Below, piece by piece: positions 61,101 through 64,000 of a stretch of 64,000 bases of DNA. Source of the stretch: Mesaphorura yosii (lineage: Eukaryota > Arthropoda > Collembola > Poduromorpha > Tullbergiidae); NCBI GenBank assembly GCA_009869945.1, contig WIXG01000010.1, positions 62,001 through 126,000 on the forward strand. Reading direction: 5' to 3'. The notes beneath the pieces are model-generated. The model saw only the letters and a program-made list of their open reading frames with translations, did no database searches and was not told the origin of the DNA. Position 1 is the stretch's first letter. Every line of letters begins with the position of its first letter. The translations under genes were made by a program, and so were the position numbers.

Positions 61101-63201
61101 TGACGACTAAATGAACACTCTAGAGAATGAATGTCCGATTCTGGCTTGACATTTTTGCAAAATAAGCAAGATAAAGATTGTTATATCTCAACAATCTGAA
61201 AAAGAAGGACAATGACTGACGTTCACAGGGTGTCAGATGTCGAATTGATAAAGTCATTAACCAAACACACATTAATCATCAAATCATGTTAATTGACATG
61301 ATCATCCTCACATTTGTATTCGTAGACTTTGACCTAAACGTTTCCACGAACATTCCCTGGATTACTAGCATAAATCCCGTTTGCGCATCTCTTCAGAGTT
61401 CTCCGCATTAACCACACTCAATTGAGTTGACAGCTTCCGTGAGCGGTGACAGTGCTTTCAAGGGTCCGGATTTCACCTTTTCTCGAGAAAGCTGGTGTGA
61501 AAGTAATAAAGCATAAATAAAATATAAACGAAATCGAATCATTGTCTTTTGTATTTCGTAACACGATTCCTTCAAGTTGCGTACAGATTTTTACGAGTAG
61601 CAACTTGTTGACAAGAATGCAGCCTTCAATCTTTTCGTAATGCATGCGCGGTGTGCTATGCGTCCGTTCGTTCCAGGCACCCGAGAAAGCGTGCGGAAGA
61701 TTTTCCGTCTCATATCAATCACTCACCTACGCGTGAGTTCAGTCGAGGCTTCGACTTGGAAGAGGAAGCAACACTGCGTCGCGTCGTTGCTGTCCTGTTA
61801 CGCTTTCGCTCGACCTGCTGCAGCAGGGAATTTGAGGTTTACTCTTATTTTGGTTCTGCCCTTGAGAAGCTATTGAATTTGGGCTCGATACAACGGAACT
61901 TGTTACTTGCTCCAATGGACATTTCAACAATAAAAATAAACCAAAGCACGAACTTGATTTATTCTCAGAATTTCCAAGTCAAGAGTGAAAGTGAAAGTCA
62001 AATTTTATTTCTATACCTGAGACAACGCGCGCTTCACTACTAAAAAAATGGAGACAAATTACACGGAAGAAGTGACGGAATCAAGCGAATACGAGGACGA
62101 CGAGTTTCGTGGTAAGTTATGCCTTATTGCACTTGAAGGAACTGCAGAGGTCACAACAATTTTTGTCTTAAAGAAGTTTCTTCAGGAATTCTTGTGGTTT
62201 CGGCGTTTCCGAATCCTGGCAAATAAAAGTACAGTCAAGCCAGCCGCAAGTGCTGAGTTTCTCCAGTAAGAACTTTAGATTCAGAGCAGCTTCGAGTTTT
62301 AAGACGTCGAACATACTTGCGAGGGCACGTGGATCATTTAATCCTTCTGAATCAAACGAAGCTTCCGAAGCGAAACGAGGCTTTCGTAATGTGTGACGTA
62401 TCATTGAGCTATTCTCTTGAGTTTCTTCAGAAATTTTTTGAAAGTACGCTCGAGGTAGTGGAAATCAAAAAATTTGATATGGTGCACGTAGACCCCATGT
62501 CATATGACTAAGTTCAGTGGTTAGACTCAATGGGTGCCTCCGCCATGGGCTGGAGGAGGGGGTAAGGTAGTTTTTTTTTTTTAATTTTTGGCCGTTTTGA
62601 CCCGGATGTGGATGGCTTAATTACAGATTCTCGTCCTGGGACAGAATCTCTCAGACTGTAGTAATAGTTGCTCTTGGCCCTGAGCTGCAGCTAAGCTTAT
62701 GAGCTGAAAGAGTAGAAAGAATGAGAAAAGGATCTCTAACTTCTCATGTATTTCCAGTTTGAGATGCCACTTCTTTACTTCCACATTTGGCAAACCATCT
62801 TAGTCCAATAAATTATAATGATGCACGCATGGTACTTTTCGTTTCATTTTATCCGTGGTTCTTTACAAGCAGTCAGCTGTTTTCCGTTGACAAGAATTAA
62901 TTGGCATTCGAGAAATATTGGGCATATTAACTCTGACAGAAACGTTATCGTCTGCTTGATGAAGATGCACGGTGTACGTGTTGTTCACTTCGTAATTAAG
63001 TTTGACTTTGACGAAATCGCTCAAGTGAGAATGCAGTTTAATTGGAGACTACCACCTCGAGAGACGACCAGTGAAGCTTAGGTGCGAAGTTAAGCGTGAC
63101 TTGTTGCCAATTATGGAACAAATCAGAAACATTTTAAGGGGAAAATGTCGTTCACAGGAAACTGACCAAAGGCTTGATAATTTATGCTTTACTGCACACA
63201 G
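58103..63201. other. Gene-poor stretch with unresolved 5' exons of the last gene
   Basis: No confidently supported exon in about 5 kb. A short plus frame at 62048-62113 (AAAATGG start context; METNYTEEVTESSEYEDDEF) ends at a GTAAGT donor in phase 1, the phase required by the acceptor at 63201, so it could be an upstream exon of the last gene. It would then lack a signal peptide, so the link is uncertain. A poly-T run is at 62572 and a (GGAT)4 run near 58690. Confidence 0.35.
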
Positions 63202-64000
63202 AATCAGATCCGGACCCGATACGTTTCTCACTTCCAACAAAGTGCCCAGATGGCAAAATGTGTTATGGCGAGACGGCGTGCAAGCAAGGGTGGAATAACA
63301 CGTACAGCTGCATGTGTTGGCACACGGCGCTGCCTCCACGGAAGGGATGGGTCTGCGACCGAATTGTGGGTAAGTACTGACTGCCTTAAGTATTCTGCCA
63401 ATAGAATACGAAATCAGATGGCCACACCCAATGCCGATGTGTTTTAGTGACCGACGTCCCAACTCCGTGGTCTCCGTTCATAGGTGGTCACACCAACTCA
63501 AACGTTGAACTTCAAAATCAGGCTCATGTTCCCCGCTCGCAGCCAATTCCAGTCGTAAGCTCCATATCAAGTGAATACTATTTGACTCATGAGCATATTG
63601 AGGAATTGATGGCAATTTTTTAGTATATCGGACATCACCCTCGAGACATACAAGCAGCGTTCAACGCCAACTCAAATAGTTCATCTGCTCCGTTTGAAAC
63701 GCTAACCCACAGTCCCGCCCCAGGATACTTGGGAGTCGATAACCAGCTAGTTATACCGATTGTTTCACTTGGCATCATACTGACAGCGTTGTTTTCATTT
63801 ACACTGTGTTTCTTCAAACGGAAATCACTCGTTGCAGGTTTCCGCAGGAAGAGATTGCGTAGAAAGGTGAGCAGTTGCGATAAGCTTGCTCGTGCTACAT
63901 AAACCTAGGCAATCTAATGGTCATTCTATTGCCTGCAGATTGATGAACCTTCAATGGACAACCCGCTGTCCCACTTGGGGCAGGGATCTCGGCTTTTGCC
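63202..64000 (+). CDS. Single-pass membrane protein, 3' part, continues past window
   Basis: Four exons join in phase (63202-63369, 63448-63554, 63624-63866, 63939 to the window end). The first encodes a cysteine- and tryptophan-rich extracellular segment: TKCPDGKMCYGETACKQGW, TYSCMCWHTALPPRKGWVCD. The second and third are polar and Ser/Pro/Asn rich (a stalk). A transmembrane helix follows (VIPIVSLGIILTALFSFTL), then a strongly basic juxtamembrane segment (FFKRKSLVAGFRRKRLRRK), which predicts a cytoplasmic C-terminus and type I topology. The last exon begins IDEPSMDNPLSHLGQGSRLL and is cut by the window end. The N-terminal exons, including any signal peptide, are not identified. I do not recognise the family. 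Confidence 0.7.

Overview
The window is nuclear DNA from an animal, almost certainly an arthropod and most likely a springtail (Collembola). The evidence is a set of intron-containing animal genes (CREB3-type bZIP factor, UBE2G2, SOCS6/7, RpL41, Rab5, EFHB, eIF2B-alpha), a gustatory receptor with the arthropod TY-xxxxx-QF signature, a pair of unusual multi-pass membrane proteins, and a secreted GH130 glycosidase of bacterial type. The group is inferred from gene content and recall of springtail proteins; the species cannot be named. Introns are GT-AG and mostly 50-200 nt, with some around 1 kb. All gene models below were built by joining exons by hand, with phases checked across every junction.

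Layout. 1-4.4 kb: no supported gene. 4.4-7.2 kb: five-exon CREB3-family membrane-bound transcription factor on the minus strand, with a damaged zinc-finger gene nested antisense in its second intron. 7.2-25.0 kb: about 18 kb without a recognisable exon. 25.0-25.6 kb: small secreted six-cysteine peptide. 26.7-28.1 kb: secreted GH130 glycosidase. 28.1-34.3 kb: chemosensory-type cluster made of two tandem minus-strand multi-pass paralogues (A and B) and a divergently transcribed gustatory receptor. 34.6-35.6 kb: UBE2G2. 36.6-39.1 kb: SOCS6/7 (minus). 40.4-43.2 kb: large nuclear protein of unknown family (minus). 44.7-45.1 kb: RpL41. 45.7-47.3 kb: Rab5 (minus). 48.6-51.9 kb: EFHB, an axonemal EF-hand protein. 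52.7-54.2 kb: eIF2B alpha. 57.6-58.1 kb: intronless (CDS) cysteine-rich, probably GPI-anchored protein with a TATA/initiator promoter. 63.2-64.0 kb: 3' part of a single-pass membrane protein that runs off the window.

The genes do not form a pathway. Most are housekeeping or signalling genes packed tightly between 25 and 54 kb and flanked by gene-poor DNA. The most interesting items are the A/B membrane-protein pair (a likely lineage-specific receptor family with one intron difference), the eukaryotised GH130 enzyme whose end nearly abuts receptor A, the frame-broken nested zinc-finger gene, and two small secreted cysteine-rich proteins that I cannot assign to a family.
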